From Gordonia mangrovi (lineage in GTDB: Bacteria > Actinomycetota > Actinomycetes > Mycobacteriales > Mycobacteriaceae), in assembly GCF_024734075.1 (NCBI RefSeq), contig NZ_CP102850.1, positions 1,860,001 through 1,924,000 on the forward strand: a DNA stretch of 64,000 nt, written 5' to 3'. Shown here in pieces: positions 14,920 through 24,833 of this stretch. Position numbers and translations under genes: made by a program. Each line of letters opens with the position of its first letter. Within the stretch, counting starts at the first letter, position 1. The notes below the pieces were generated by a model, which did no database searches, had not been told where the DNA came from, and saw nothing but the letters and a program-made list of their open reading frames with translations.

Positions 14920-16241
14920 CCACATTCAAGGACAGTTCGCTGCACAACGGTACGCCGGCGGCGGCGGGCAAGATGACGTTGGCCGAGATCTTCGAGGCGT
15001 TGATGGGCGGTCACCTCACCGTCCGGATCACCGCCTACGACGGCAGTGCGGCTGGTCCCGAGGATGCGGAGTTCGGTCTGCATCTGGCGACTCCGCGCGG
15101 CACCACCTACCTGGTCACCGCCCCCGGCGACCTCGGACTCGCCCGCGCCTACATCTCCGGTGATCTCGACTTGACCGGCGCTCACCCCGGTGACCCCTAC
15201 GGCGCGTTGCGCGCGTTGGCGTCGGACCTCAACTTCGTCCGGCCCTCCCCGTTGACCCTTGCGCATGTGGCCCGGTCGCTGGGTATCGAACACTTCCGGC
15301 CGATCGCGCCACCACCGCAAGAGGCACTGCCGCGGTGGCGGCGGTTCACCGAGGGCCTGCGGCACAGCAGGTCCCGCGACGCCGAGGTGATCCACCACCA
15401 CTACGACGTCTCGAACACCTTCTACGAGTGGGTACTCGGTCCATCGATGACCTACACGTGCGCGGTCTATCCCGAGCTCGAGGCCTCGTTGGAGACCGCG
15501 CAGGACAACAAGTACCGCCTCATCTTCGAGAAGCTCCGGCTCAAGCCCGGCGACCGCCTCCTCGACATCGGCTGCGGCTGGGGCGGAATGGTGCGCTACG
15601 CGGCGCGCCGCGGGGTCAAGGTCATCGGTGCGACGCTGTCGGCCGAGCAGGCCCAGTGGGCGCAGAAGGCGATCGTCGAGGAAGGACTCACCGAGCTCGC
15701 CGAGGTGCGCCACAGCGACTATCGCGACATCACCGAGACCGGATTCGATGCCGTCTCGTCGATCGGCCTGACCGAGCACATCGGTGTGGCGAACTACCCC
15801 GCTTATTTCGGCTTCATCCGCGATCGTCTCCGGGTCGGCGGGATGCTGCTGAACCACTGCATCACCCGACCGGACAACCACAAACGCGGCCGTGCCGGAT
15901 CGTTCATCGACCGCTATGTGTTCCCCGACGGCGAGCTGACCGGCTCGGGCAAGATCATCTCCAAGCTCCAGGACATCGGCGGCATGGAAGTGGTGCACGA
16001 GGAGAACTTCCGCGACCACTACGCGATGACGTTGCGCGACTGGAACCACAACCTCGTCGAACACTGGGAAGAAGCAGTCGACGAGGTCGGCGAGGGCACC
16101 GCCCGCCTGTGGGGTCTGTACATGGCCGGTTGCCGTATCGGCTTCGAACGCGACATCGTGCAGTTGCACCACGTCCTGGCCACCAAGCTCGACGACTACG
16201 GCCACAACGATCTGCCGCTGCGCCCCTGGTGGGACGCCTGA
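14916..16241 (+). CDS. tmsB: SAM-dependent fatty-acyl methyltransferase, TmsB/BfaB-like (CFA synthase family)
   Basis: 441 residues. An N-terminal lipid-binding extension of about 140 residues precedes the methyltransferase domain: HHHYDVSNTFYEWVLG near 163-178, motif I LLDIGCGWGGMVRYAARRG near 214-232, SIGLTEHIG near 286 and a C-terminal RIGFERDIVQLHHVLA. It methylates the double bond of oleoyl chains in phospholipids at the membrane surface. The protein is longer than mycolate cyclopropane synthases (about 290 aa) and matches Rv3720. The overlap with tmsA supports joint production of 10-methyl branched acids. A plain cyclopropane synthase is the alternative. Confidence 0.82.
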   Translation: MTTFKDSSLHNGTPAAAGKMTLAEIFEALMGGHLTVRITAYDGSAAGPEDAEFGLHLATPRGTTYLVTAPGDLGLARAYISGDLDLTGAHPGDPYGALRALASDLNFVRPSPLTLAHVARSLGIEHFRPIAPPPQEALPRWRRFTEGLRHSRSRDAEVIHHHYDVSNTFYEWVLGPSMTYTCAVYPELEASLETAQDNKYRLIFEKLRLKPGDRLLDIGCGWGGMVRYAARRGVKVIGATLSAEQAQWAQKAIVEEGLTELAEVRHSDYRDITETGFDAVSSIGLTEHIGVANYPAYFGFIRDRLRVGGMLLNHCITRPDNHKRGRAGSFIDRYVFPDGELTGSGKIISKLQDIGGMEVVHEENFRDHYAMTLRDWNHNLVEHWEEAVDEVGEGTARLWGLYMAGCRIGFERDIVQLHHVLATKLDDYGHNDLPLRPWWDA

Positions 16242-16250
16242 CACCGGTTT

Positions 16251-16291
16251 CGTAGTACGAACCCGCGATTTTTTCGCCGGTTCGTACTACG
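16251..16291. terminator. Bidirectional hairpin terminator between tmsB and dnaX
   Basis: CGTAGTACGAACC (16251-16263) and GGTTCGTACTACG (16279-16291) are perfect 13-bp arms. The loop contains a run of six T and a second small stem (GCGA/TCGC). It lies between two convergent genes whose stops are 60 nt apart, so it probably ends both transcripts. Confidence 0.75.
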
Positions 16292-16300
16292 GATCCGCGC

Positions 16301-18613
16301 TCACTCCAGCGGCCGAGCGCCGAGTTCGGACTTGAGCAGTTCCAGGGCGACCTGGTCGGGGTCGAGCCGCTGTTCCGGTGAACCGGTTCGGGCGTCGGCG
16401 ACCATCTCGTCGCGTTCGGCGTCGGTCAGTTCGTCATCCGCCCGTGGCGGCTCGGGCTCCTCGGGTTCGGGCGCGGACTCGGGGACTGCGGCGGGCGAAG
16501 CCGCCTGATCCCGACCGCGACTCGGCCGGGAGTAGGTCGGCCGCTTCGGCGCGGCCTGCGCTGCCGCCCGATCGGCCTTGCCTCGTTGCACGGCCGACTG
16601 GGCGGCCGGCTGTCCGGTCGAGTGCACACAGCGCGCGTCGGCCGACGACCCGAACACCTGCTGTACCGCGGCCCGCAAATTGCCGGCGTGCTCGTTGCTC
16701 AACCGTCCGACGAGCATCTCGGTGGCGTGTCCGAACACGACGGTGGTGCCGTCCACGCCGGCGATCGACGCACCCGACAACATCACCTCCAGCACCGGCG
16801 TGATGCCGCGTGCGGCGGCGCGGATGTCGGACCATCGAGCCTCGACCTCGGCCACGGTCAGCCCGGAATCGGTTGCCGGCGTGGGCTGCTCGGCACCCGC
16901 CGGAGCCGGCTCGGCGTAGTCCGGCGGCGGCGCCATCTCGTCATCGGTCGGCTCGTCGGGCAATGGGATGTCGTCGTCGAACGACGTGGTCGCCTGCTGG
17001 GCCGCCGCCCGCGCCGGGGGTCGCGGAGAGGTGGGGTTGGGCGGTGTCGGGTTGGGTTGCGCGGGAGTACCGGGTGGTGCCGACGGCGCATCGGATGACG
17101 AGGACTCAGCCGGCTCCGGCGCCGAGACCGGTTCCTCCGGCGAGACAGGAGCCTGCGACGCGGTCGGCGGTGCGCTCGGTTGTTGCGGCGCAACCTGCTC
17201 GGTAGCCTCGGCGGTCGGCGAGCGCTCTGCGGTCGGCTCCGCACGAACGGGGGTGGTCGGCGACCCGGCGGCCGGCGTCGCGCGGGCACCATCCGGTGTC
17301 GACGCGGCCGGCGCGGCGTCCTCCTGTTCGGCGCGCGCAGCCGCAGCCTCCTCGGCCGCCTTGCGCTGCGAGGGCCGCACGTATTTCGGCGCCGGCTCCG
17401 GCTCGGCCGGCGCCGACACACCGCCCGAAGGCCTTGTCGCTGACCCACTTCCGCTGGGCGCCGGCACACCCGACTCCAGCCGCTCGACCCGCTGCAGCAG
17501 TGCCGCATCATCGCTCGATGCGGCCGGCAACAGCATCCGCGCGCACATGACCTCGAGCAACAGCCGCGGGGAGGTGGTGCCGCGCATCTCGCCGAGCGCG
17601 GCGTGCGCGGTCTCGGCGAACCGGGTCAGCGATGCCGGACCGAGCACCTCGATCTGGCGCTGCATCCGGGCGAGCTGGTCACCGGGCGCCTCCACCAGAC
17701 CGCGGTCGGCGGCATCCGGAACAGCTTGCAGCAGAATGAGATCGCGAAGTCGTTCGAGCAGGTCGACGGCGAATCGCCGCGGGTCGTGGCCGGCGTCGAC
17801 CACCTTCTCCACCGTGCCGAACAACGCGGCTCCGTCGGCGTCGGCAAGCGCGTCGATCGCCTCGTCGATGAGTGCGATGTCGGTGACGCCGAGCAACGCC
17901 AGCGCCCGCTCGTAGGTGACGCCCTCGTCCCCGGCGCCGGCGAGCAATTGGTCGAGGATGCTCAGCGAGTCACGCGGGGAGCCCCCGCCGGCCCGGATGA
18001 CCAGCGGGTAGACATCCGGTGCCACGACCACATTCTCACTGGCACAGATCTTTTCCAGCAGGTTGCGCATCACCGGCGGGGCGAGCAGCCGGAACGGGTA
18101 GTGATGGGTGCGCGACCGGATCGTGGGCAGCACTTTCTCCGGCTCGGTGGTCGCGAACACGAAGATCAGGTGTTCCGGCGGTTCTTCGACGATCTTGAGC
18201 AACGCGTTGAATCCCGCGTTGGTCACCATATGCGCCTCGTCGACGATGAACACCCGGTAGCGCGACTCCGAGGGCGCGTAGAACGCCCGGTCCCGCAGCT
18301 CGCGGGTGTCGTCGACACCACCGTGGCTGGCCGCGTCGAGTTCGATCACATCCAGATTCCCCGGCCCGCCGGGCGCCAACGCGATACACGAGTCGCACTC
18401 ACCGCACGGGTTGGACGTGGGCCCGTGTACACAGTTCAGCGACCGGGCGAGGATGCGCGCCGACGACGTCTTGCCGCACCCGCGGGGCCCGGAGAACAGG
18501 TAGGCATGGTTGATCCGTCCCCCGTCGAGTGCACGACTCAACGGGTCGGTGACGTGCTCCTGGCCCACGACGTCGGCGAAGGAAGCCGGGCGATAGGTGC
18601 GATACAGAGCCAC
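16301..18613 (-). CDS. dnaX: DNA polymerase III subunits gamma and tau
   Basis: 770 residues. AAA+ clamp-loader ATPase: Walker A SGPRGCGKTSSARIL near 37-51, a four-Cys zinc module (CVHGPTSNPCGECDSC), Walker B FIVDEAHMV and sensor 1/Arg-finger TIRSRTHHYPFR. Domain III lies around 240-370. The C-terminal half has a long Pro/Ala/Glu-rich linker (about 400-560) and a tau-type tail. DnaX loads the beta clamp and links polymerases in the replisome. GTG at 18613 (VALYRTYRPASF) is chosen because the fold begins there. Equivalent to Rv3721c. Confidence 0.96.
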   Translation of the reverse strand: MALYRTYRPASFADVVGQEHVTDPLSRALDGGRINHAYLFSGPRGCGKTSSARILARSLNCVHGPTSNPCGECDSCIALAPGGPGNLDVIELDAASHGGVDDTRELRDRAFYAPSESRYRVFIVDEAHMVTNAGFNALLKIVEEPPEHLIFVFATTEPEKVLPTIRSRTHHYPFRLLAPPVMRNLLEKICASENVVVAPDVYPLVIRAGGGSPRDSLSILDQLLAGAGDEGVTYERALALLGVTDIALIDEAIDALADADGAALFGTVEKVVDAGHDPRRFAVDLLERLRDLILLQAVPDAADRGLVEAPGDQLARMQRQIEVLGPASLTRFAETAHAALGEMRGTTSPRLLLEVMCARMLLPAASSDDAALLQRVERLESGVPAPSGSGSATRPSGGVSAPAEPEPAPKYVRPSQRKAAEEAAAARAEQEDAAPAASTPDGARATPAAGSPTTPVRAEPTAERSPTAEATEQVAPQQPSAPPTASQAPVSPEEPVSAPEPAESSSSDAPSAPPGTPAQPNPTPPNPTSPRPPARAAAQQATTSFDDDIPLPDEPTDDEMAPPPDYAEPAPAGAEQPTPATDSGLTVAEVEARWSDIRAAARGITPVLEVMLSGASIAGVDGTTVVFGHATEMLVGRLSNEHAGNLRAAVQQVFGSSADARCVHSTGQPAAQSAVQRGKADRAAAQAAPKRPTYSRPSRGRDQAASPAAVPESAPEPEEPEPPRADDELTDAERDEMVADARTGSPEQRLDPDQVALELLKSELGARPLE

Positions 18614-18664
18614 GTGACGAGAGTACCGGCGACCTCCGACACCGGGGCGCACTCCCCCACAGGC

Positions 18665-19129
18665 TCAGACGACGGCACGTCCGGTACAGATCACCGGCGG
18701 AAGCGACACCGGACCATGCGTCACCGACCGTATCCGGAGCCGGATCGGCCCGCTGGCATGCAGGTTGTCGATCCGGTAGCCGGGCACGTCGACCGACTGC
18801 GGCTGCCAACGCCGGTAGAAGGTCTCGATGTGCCCCGTGGGCAGATGATGGATCGTCACCCAGGTGTCGACGGTGTAGCGGAAGAAGCTCATACCGTGCC
18901 CCCAGACCGCGAACACCCCGGGACGGCGGGCATCGGTCCGAACGGCGGCCCCACCGTGCAGAGGCAAATCGAGGATGTGCGGGCTGGGTGCCCAACACTC
19001 CGGCCCGATCGGCTGGCTGACCACCACGGTCTGAGCCGGGGCCTGTGCCTGGGCAGATGCCGCCCCGACGGTCAGCCCGGCGGCGACCGCGCCGGCCGTG
19101 CATGCGATCGCGATACCGCGGCGTCCCAT
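18665..19129 (-). CDS. Exported protein of unknown function
   Basis: 154 residues. A clear Sec signal peptide at 1-28 (RRGIAIACTAGAVAAGLTVG, then ASAQA) precedes a mature domain of about 125 residues, with two Cys that could form a disulphide (ECWAP near 45 and VICTG near the C-terminus). Many aromatic residues (WGHGMSFFRYTVDTWVTIHH) suggest a beta-rich fold. I do not recognise the family. It sits 12 nt downstream of the GT87 gene on the same strand, which suggests an envelope role for both. Confidence 0.72.
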   Translation of the reverse strand: MGRRGIAIACTAGAVAAGLTVGAASAQAQAPAQTVVVSQPIGPECWAPSPHILDLPLHGGAAVRTDARRPGVFAVWGHGMSFFRYTVDTWVTIHHLPTGHIETFYRRWQPQSVDVPGYRIDNLHASGPIRLRIRSVTHGPVSLPPVICTGRAVV

Positions 19130-19141
19130 GCGCGGTTCTCC

Positions 19142-20452
19142 TCACTCCCCCGCAGGCCGTCCCCGTACGGATTGTGACCCTTCCGACGGCTCCGCCGCGA
19201 CCGTTGTCGCCGAGTCGTCACCGGACCGTAAGACCACGATGGTCGCGATCGTGGTGCCCAGGAAGATCGCGTTGTAGGGGTAGACCGTGAACCACTCCAG
19301 CCAGTCGATCCCGTGTTTGAAGAACAGGCCGATCAGATAGGCGTCGGGCACGGACCGGTTGACGAACCAGATCGGATGAGCCAGGTAGGTGCGCCAGGAG
19401 AACGCGATCAGCATCATCGCGATCAGACCGGCGGCCAGCAGCCCGTAGGCGACGACGCCGCGACGCGGCGTGGCCAGCAGATGCAGGCCGATCACCAGCA
19501 GCGGCACGAACCACACCCAGTGGTGCCCCCACGACATCGGCGAGATGGCCGCGGCCGTCATCCCCACGATGGTGACTGCCAGCAATTCCTGGCCGTGCCG
19601 GTGCGCGAGCAACGCGGCGTACATCCCCAGCGCGAGGGCGGCGGCCGCCAGCACTCCCCAGAGCAGGATGCTCGGGTCGTCGGAGTGCAGCAGATTGGCC
19701 AGCCAGCCGCGGATCGACTGGTTGCCGACGGTCTGCGGGGCGCCGACTCGGTCGGAGTCGAACATGGTGCCGGTCCAGTACGCCCACGATTCGCGGGGCA
19801 ACACGGCGAACCCGACCATCATCGTGCCGAAGAACCCCGCCAACACGCCGGCCATCGACCGCCATTGCCGCAGCACCGCCAGGTAGAGGACGAAGATCAG
19901 TGGGGTCAGTTTGATGCCGGCCGCGACACCGGCGCCCACACCGCGCAGCCGCGCGCCCTCGGTGCGGGTGAGGTCGGCGACGATGAGCAGCATCAGGAAG
20001 ACGTTGATCTGGCCGTACCAGACGGTGGTGCGTACCGGCTCGAGCAGCAGCACCACCGCGACCAGCGACAGCGCGATCACCCGCAGCGGCCACGTCGGGG
20101 TCCGGCCGAGACTCTTGAAGCTGAGCATGATCACCAGGTACAGCGCGATGACGATGCCCGCCGACCAGATGATGCGCGCCGCCTCGAACGAGACCCAGGT
20201 GAACGGGGTGAACAGCAGGATCGAGATCGGGGCGTAGGTGTAATCCATCTGCCCGAGCAGTTTGGCGTCGTAGAGGCTGGCCCCGTCGAGTACCGTGCGG
20301 GCGCCGGACAGGTAGACGTCGAGGTCGAGCTGATTGTCGAACAGACCCCAGAACGGGGTGGTGTAGGGGACGATCACGTCCTGCAACCACAACGCGAGAA
20401 GGCCGATGAGCACGGAGCCGACGGCGATCAATGCCGGCCGGTGGTGCTTCAC
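19142..20452 (-). CDS. GT87-family polyprenol-phosphate mannosyltransferase-like membrane protein
   Basis: 436 residues, about ten transmembrane helices with a GT-C glycosyltransferase layout. The first periplasmic loop carries the catalytic Asp in NQLDLDVYLSGARTVLDG near residues 40-57, and DYTYAPISILLFTPF follows. Family members (DUF2029, such as mycobacterial PimE and the MSMEG_4247-type enzymes) add alpha-1,2-mannose to phosphatidylinositol mannosides or lipoarabinomannan using polyprenyl-phosphate mannose outside the membrane. The exact glycan step is not predictable. GTG start with a GAGGA site. Located between aspC and an exported protein, all leftward. Confidence 0.85.
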   Translation of the reverse strand: MKHHRPALIAVGSVLIGLLALWLQDVIVPYTTPFWGLFDNQLDLDVYLSGARTVLDGASLYDAKLLGQMDYTYAPISILLFTPFTWVSFEAARIIWSAGIVIALYLVIMLSFKSLGRTPTWPLRVIALSLVAVVLLLEPVRTTVWYGQINVFLMLLIVADLTRTEGARLRGVGAGVAAGIKLTPLIFVLYLAVLRQWRSMAGVLAGFFGTMMVGFAVLPRESWAYWTGTMFDSDRVGAPQTVGNQSIRGWLANLLHSDDPSILLWGVLAAAALALGMYAALLAHRHGQELLAVTIVGMTAAAISPMSWGHHWVWFVPLLVIGLHLLATPRRGVVAYGLLAAGLIAMMLIAFSWRTYLAHPIWFVNRSVPDAYLIGLFFKHGIDWLEWFTVYPYNAIFLGTTIATIVVLRSGDDSATTVAAEPSEGSQSVRGRPAGE

Positions 20453-20507
20453 TCCTCGCGGGGTTTCGAGATCATCGCGGCACCGTATTCACTGCGGTCT
20501 GGATGCG

Positions 20508-21827
<1,320 letters not shown>

Positions 21828-21855
21828 TCAGGTGTTCGTCTCGAGAATCTGTAGG

Positions 21856-21941
21856 GGACCCCGCGCACCCGAGAGAGCCCGTTGACCCTTGCTGCCTTCC
21901 GGCCCTGGGGGAGTTCACAGGATGCACGCCGCGCGGGATCC
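21856..21941 (-). ncRNA. ffs: Small signal recognition particle RNA (4.5S type)
   Basis: The minus strand carries the conserved helix 8 apical sequence GGCCGGAAGGCAGCAAGGGU, with the GGAA tetraloop and the symmetric internal loop that bind Ffh. The ends GGATCCCGCGC (21941-21931) and GCGCGGGGTCC (21866-21856) pair over 11 bp with one U-G. The gene lies just upstream of aspC and next to tRNA-Ser, as ffs does in mycobacteria. Boundaries are set from the terminal helix and may extend a few nt. Confidence 0.9.
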
Positions 21942-21948
21942 GCCGACC

Positions 21949-21979
21949 AGTGTAGCGGGAGGGCCCCCTCGCCAGACAA
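21949..21979 (-). promoter_or_regulatory. Promoter of the SRP RNA gene
   Basis: On the minus strand TTGTCT (21979-21974) and TACACT (21954-21949) are spaced by 19 nt. The predicted start is about 7 nt beyond the -10, which coincides with the 5' end of the SRP terminal helix near 21941. Confidence 0.45.
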
Positions 21980-22115
21980 ACCGGTCACCGTCGACACTCC
22001 TACCCCGGCAGACCTCACCTCTCGCCACCGACCGCCGACGCGCGGAAGGTCCCTGGCCACAAGCGGCGTCTCTGCGTCTTCTGCCGTTCGGCCGCCATCC
22101 GCCGGACGCCCGATT

Positions 22116-22145
22116 TTGGGTTGCACCCCCCTTGGCCGCTATCAT
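22116..22145 (+). promoter_or_regulatory. Promoter of tRNA-Ser
   Basis: TTGGGT (22116-22121) and TATCAT (22140-22145) are spaced by 18 nt. The tRNA begins 8 nt after the -10, so the primary transcript would have almost no leader. Confidence 0.45.
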
Positions 22146-22152
22146 CCCCGGT

Positions 22153-22241
22153 GGAGGATTCGCCTAGTGGCCTATGGCGCTCGCCTGGAACGCGGGTTGG
22201 GTTAACAGCCCTCAGGGGTTCGAATCCCCTATCCTCCGCCA
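22153..22241 (+). tRNA. tRNA-Ser (anticodon GGA)
   Basis: Acceptor arms GGAGGAT (22153-22159) and ATCCTCC (22231-22237) pair perfectly; the discriminator is G and CCA is encoded. The D arm begins TCGCCTAGTGG; the anticodon stem-loop CTCGC-CTGGAAC-GCGGG gives anticodon GGA. A long variable arm (class II) and the T arm AGGGGTTCGAATCCCCT follow. Reads UCC and UCU codons. Confidence 0.95.
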
Positions 22242-22330
22242 CGCAATCCGTGGTCGTTCCCGTCGGCAACCGTCGAAAACGGCCACGGATTCGTCGTTTC
22301 GGCCCCGATGCACCCGGGTAGCTTGAGTTC

Positions 22331-23167
22331 ATGACCTACGTAGTGCTCGGCGCAACCGGCGGTCAGGGTGGTGCAGTGGCCACCGAACTCCTCGAGGCCG
22401 ACATGCCGGTCCGTGCCGTGGTCCGCGATCCTGACGCCAAACGGGCGGTAGAGCTCGCCACCCGCGGCGTCGAGCTGGTGTTCGGCGACATGGTGAGCGG
22501 CGACGGACTGGTCGACGCCTTCGTCGGGGCATCGGGCGTCTTCGCGTTGACGACGCCGTTCGAGACCGGTGTCGAGGCGGAGCTGACCCAGGGGGCGGCG
22601 ATCCTGGACGCCGCGCGGCTCGCAAACGTCCCCTACCTCGTCTTCTCTTCGGTGGCCGGCGCCGACCGCGGCACCGGGGTGCCGCACTTCGAGAGCAAGT
22701 ACCGCGTCGAGCAGGCACTCGGCGACAGCGGCATTCCGCACACCATCGTCGGACCGACCTATTTCTACGACAATCTGCTCGGCAGCGTCGACGCCCTGTC
22801 GGCCGGGATTCTGCCCATCGCCATGCCGGCCGACAAACCGTTGCAGCAGCTCTCCCGGCGTGACCTCGGCCGTTTCGTCGTCGAACTGTTCCGCAATCCA
22901 ACCACCTATGTGGGCGAGCGAATCGACATCGCCTCCGACACGATGACACCGGATCAGATGGCAGCCGCGTTGTGCACCGTACTCGCGCACGAAGTGCACG
23001 CCGAATCCTTTGATCCCGAACGCATCCCGTCGCCGGACATGAGCGCGATGTTCGAGTTCCTGGGTCGGGAGGGATACCGCGTGGACATCCCCGCTCTACA
23101 CCAACGCCTTCCAGGTGTGGGGTGGCAGTCGTTCGCCGATTGGGCGGCAATCCAGTTCGGCGCGTGA
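22331..23167 (+). CDS. NmrA-like NAD(P)-binding protein (atypical SDR)
   Basis: 278 residues. Rossmann nucleotide-binding motif VVLGATGGQGGAV at residues 4-16, a VRDPDAKRAV discriminator region, and FALTTPFETG, SSVAGADRGTGVPHFESKYR and GPTYFYDNLLG segments typical of NmrA and HSCARG-like proteins. Many members sense NADPH/NADP or reduce quinones rather than acting as classical dehydrogenases; the active-site Tyr-Lys pair is not evident. Lone gene between tRNA-Ser and a hairpin terminator. Confidence 0.86.
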   Translation: MTYVVLGATGGQGGAVATELLEADMPVRAVVRDPDAKRAVELATRGVELVFGDMVSGDGLVDAFVGASGVFALTTPFETGVEAELTQGAAILDAARLANVPYLVFSSVAGADRGTGVPHFESKYRVEQALGDSGIPHTIVGPTYFYDNLLGSVDALSAGILPIAMPADKPLQQLSRRDLGRFVVELFRNPTTYVGERIDIASDTMTPDQMAAALCTVLAHEVHAESFDPERIPSPDMSAMFEFLGREGYRVDIPALHQRLPGVGWQSFADWAAIQFGA

Positions 23168-23172
23168 CACAG

Positions 23173-23208
23173 TTCGGGCCCGACACAACACAGTGCGTCA
23201 GGCCCGAA
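23173..23208 (+). terminator. Hairpin terminator after the NmrA-like gene
   Basis: TTCGGGCC (23173-23180) and GGCCCGAA (23201-23208) are perfect arms, with further GAC/GTC pairing inside the 20-nt loop. The hairpin starts 6 nt after the stop codon. No long T tract follows, as is usual in actinobacteria. Confidence 0.65.
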
Positions 23209-23351
23209 GCTGGAAGTTTGGACAAGACCGGGGGTTTCTGTAATCACCCGGCCTCTGGTTCAACAAGCGAGTTACAGCATCGCGTGAACGTGCCGTCACC
23301 GTATCAGGCGGCCGCCCCCGTCGGCCAATCGTCGTCTGGGAAACTGGGCTG

Positions 23352-24743
23352 GTGCTGTTCCCGACGCTGACGCCCAACGCCCCCGACCTCGCCGACGCGA
23401 TCACCGTCGGCGACGACCGACTGTCTCGCGAGGACCTCGTCGGCGCCGCCACCGCCGTTGCGGAACGGATCGGCGGTGCGCACACGCTCGCCGTGCTGGC
23501 CCGGCCCAGCATCGACACCGTGCTGGCGATCGCCGGCTGCCTGATCGCCGGTGTCGCCGCGGTGCCCGTGCCCCCGGATTCCGGCGCCCGCGAACTCGAC
23601 CACATCCTCACCGATTCCGGTGCGCAGGCCTGGCTCGGTGCAGCTCCCGACGACCCGGCGCTGCCGGTGATCCCGGTCCGCCGCTATGCCCGTTCGTGGC
23701 ATCGCCACCCCGAGCCGCCCGAGACGTCGACGGCCCTGATCCTGTATACGTCGGGCACCACCGGCCTGCCCAAGGGTGTGCCGATCTCGCGGCGGGCCAT
23801 CGCCGCCGGACTCGACGCGCTCGCCGACGCCTGGCAGTGGACAGCCGACGATGCTCTGGCACATGGCCTTCCGCTGTTCCACGTGCACGGCCTGATCCTC
23901 GGCGTGCTGGGACCGCTGCGGCGCGGTGGCCGGCTGATCCACACGGTGAAGCCACGTCCGGAGAACTACGCAGCGGCTATGGACCTCGGTGCGTCGATGT
24001 TCTTCGGCGTGCCCACCGTGTGGACCCGTGTTTCCACTGACGAGGCTGCGGCACAGCGACTTTCGTCGGCACGCCTGCTCGTGTCGGGTAGTGCCCCGCT
24101 GCCGGTGCCGGTGTTCGACCGCATTCACGCGCTCACCGGGCACGAGATCGTCGAACGCTACGGCATGACCGAGACGATGATCACCGTCAGCACCCGTGCC
24201 GACGGGGAACGCCGCCCCGGCTGGGTGGGGCTGCCACTCACCGGCGTGGAGACCCGAATCCGCGAGGGCGACAACGATCTTCCGCATGACGGCGAAACCG
24301 TCGGCGACCTGCACGTGCGCGGACCGATGATGTCGTCGGGCTACCTCAACCAGCCGGCCAAGAGTGCCGAATCCTGGCTCGCCGACGGGTTTTTCGCTAC
24401 CGGCGACGTCGCCGTCGTCGACCCGGACGGGATGCACCGCATCGTCGGCCGCCGGGCCACCGACCTGATCAAGTCGGGCGGCTATCGGATCGGCGCCGGC
24501 GAGATCGAGACCGTCCTGCTCGGACATCCGGCCGTCGACGAGGTCGCGGTGATTGGTGTCCCCGACGACGACCTCGGTCAGCGCATCGTGGCGTATGTGG
24601 TCGGTGACCGCGTCCCCGACGCCGAACTCATCGACCACGTCACCACCGAACTCTCGCACCACAAACGTCCCCGCGAGATCCGATTCGTCGACGGGCTGCC
24701 GCGCAATGCCATGGGCAAGGTGCAGAAGAAGCTGCTCGACTGA
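23352..24743 (+). CDS. AMP-dependent acyl-CoA synthetase (FadD36/MatB-like)
   Basis: 463 residues, short for the ANL superfamily, as are FadD36 and malonyl-CoA synthetases. Motifs: P-loop LYTSGTTGLPKGVPIS near 132-147, ERYGMTET near 258, GDVAVVDPDGMHRIVGRR near 355-372 and the catalytic Lys in GKVQKKLLD at the C-terminus. Forms an acyl-adenylate and then the CoA thioester. The N-terminal domain is compact, suggesting a small acid as substrate, possibly malonate or methylmalonate; this is inference. GTG start, preceded by 184 nt without another gene, in which I see only the NmrA terminator. Confidence 0.88.
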   Translation: MLFPTLTPNAPDLADAITVGDDRLSREDLVGAATAVAERIGGAHTLAVLARPSIDTVLAIAGCLIAGVAAVPVPPDSGARELDHILTDSGAQAWLGAAPDDPALPVIPVRRYARSWHRHPEPPETSTALILYTSGTTGLPKGVPISRRAIAAGLDALADAWQWTADDALAHGLPLFHVHGLILGVLGPLRRGGRLIHTVKPRPENYAAAMDLGASMFFGVPTVWTRVSTDEAAAQRLSSARLLVSGSAPLPVPVFDRIHALTGHEIVERYGMTETMITVSTRADGERRPGWVGLPLTGVETRIREGDNDLPHDGETVGDLHVRGPMMSSGYLNQPAKSAESWLADGFFATGDVAVVDPDGMHRIVGRRATDLIKSGGYRIGAGEIETVLLGHPAVDEVAVIGVPDDDLGQRIVAYVVGDRVPDAELIDHVTTELSHHKRPREIRFVDGLPRNAMGKVQKKLLD

Positions 24744-24778
24744 CCGGCACACAGTTTTCGTCCCCTGGACTCCCCAGA

Positions 24779-24798
24779 CCCGCTGCGAGTTCAGCGGG
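24779..24798. terminator. Hairpin between convergent acyl-CoA synthetase and HMG-CoA lyase genes
   Basis: CCCGCTG (24779-24785) and CAGCGGG (24792-24798) are perfect 7-bp arms with a 6-nt loop, located in the 90 nt between two convergent stop codons. Likely a bidirectional terminator without a T tract. Confidence 0.5.
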
Positions 24799-24833
24799 GA
24801 CTCGTGCGGACCGGGAGGACGAACCGATGCGCG

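Noticed and set aside
14841..16244. Open frame of 467 codons on the minus strand
   Set aside because: It is antisense to the tmsB-like methyltransferase over its whole length, has no recognisable domain and is a GC-rich shadow of the real gene.
23304..24752. Open frame of 482 codons on the minus strand
   Set aside because: Antisense shadow of the acyl-CoA synthetase; the composition is His/Arg/Gly-rich with no domain.
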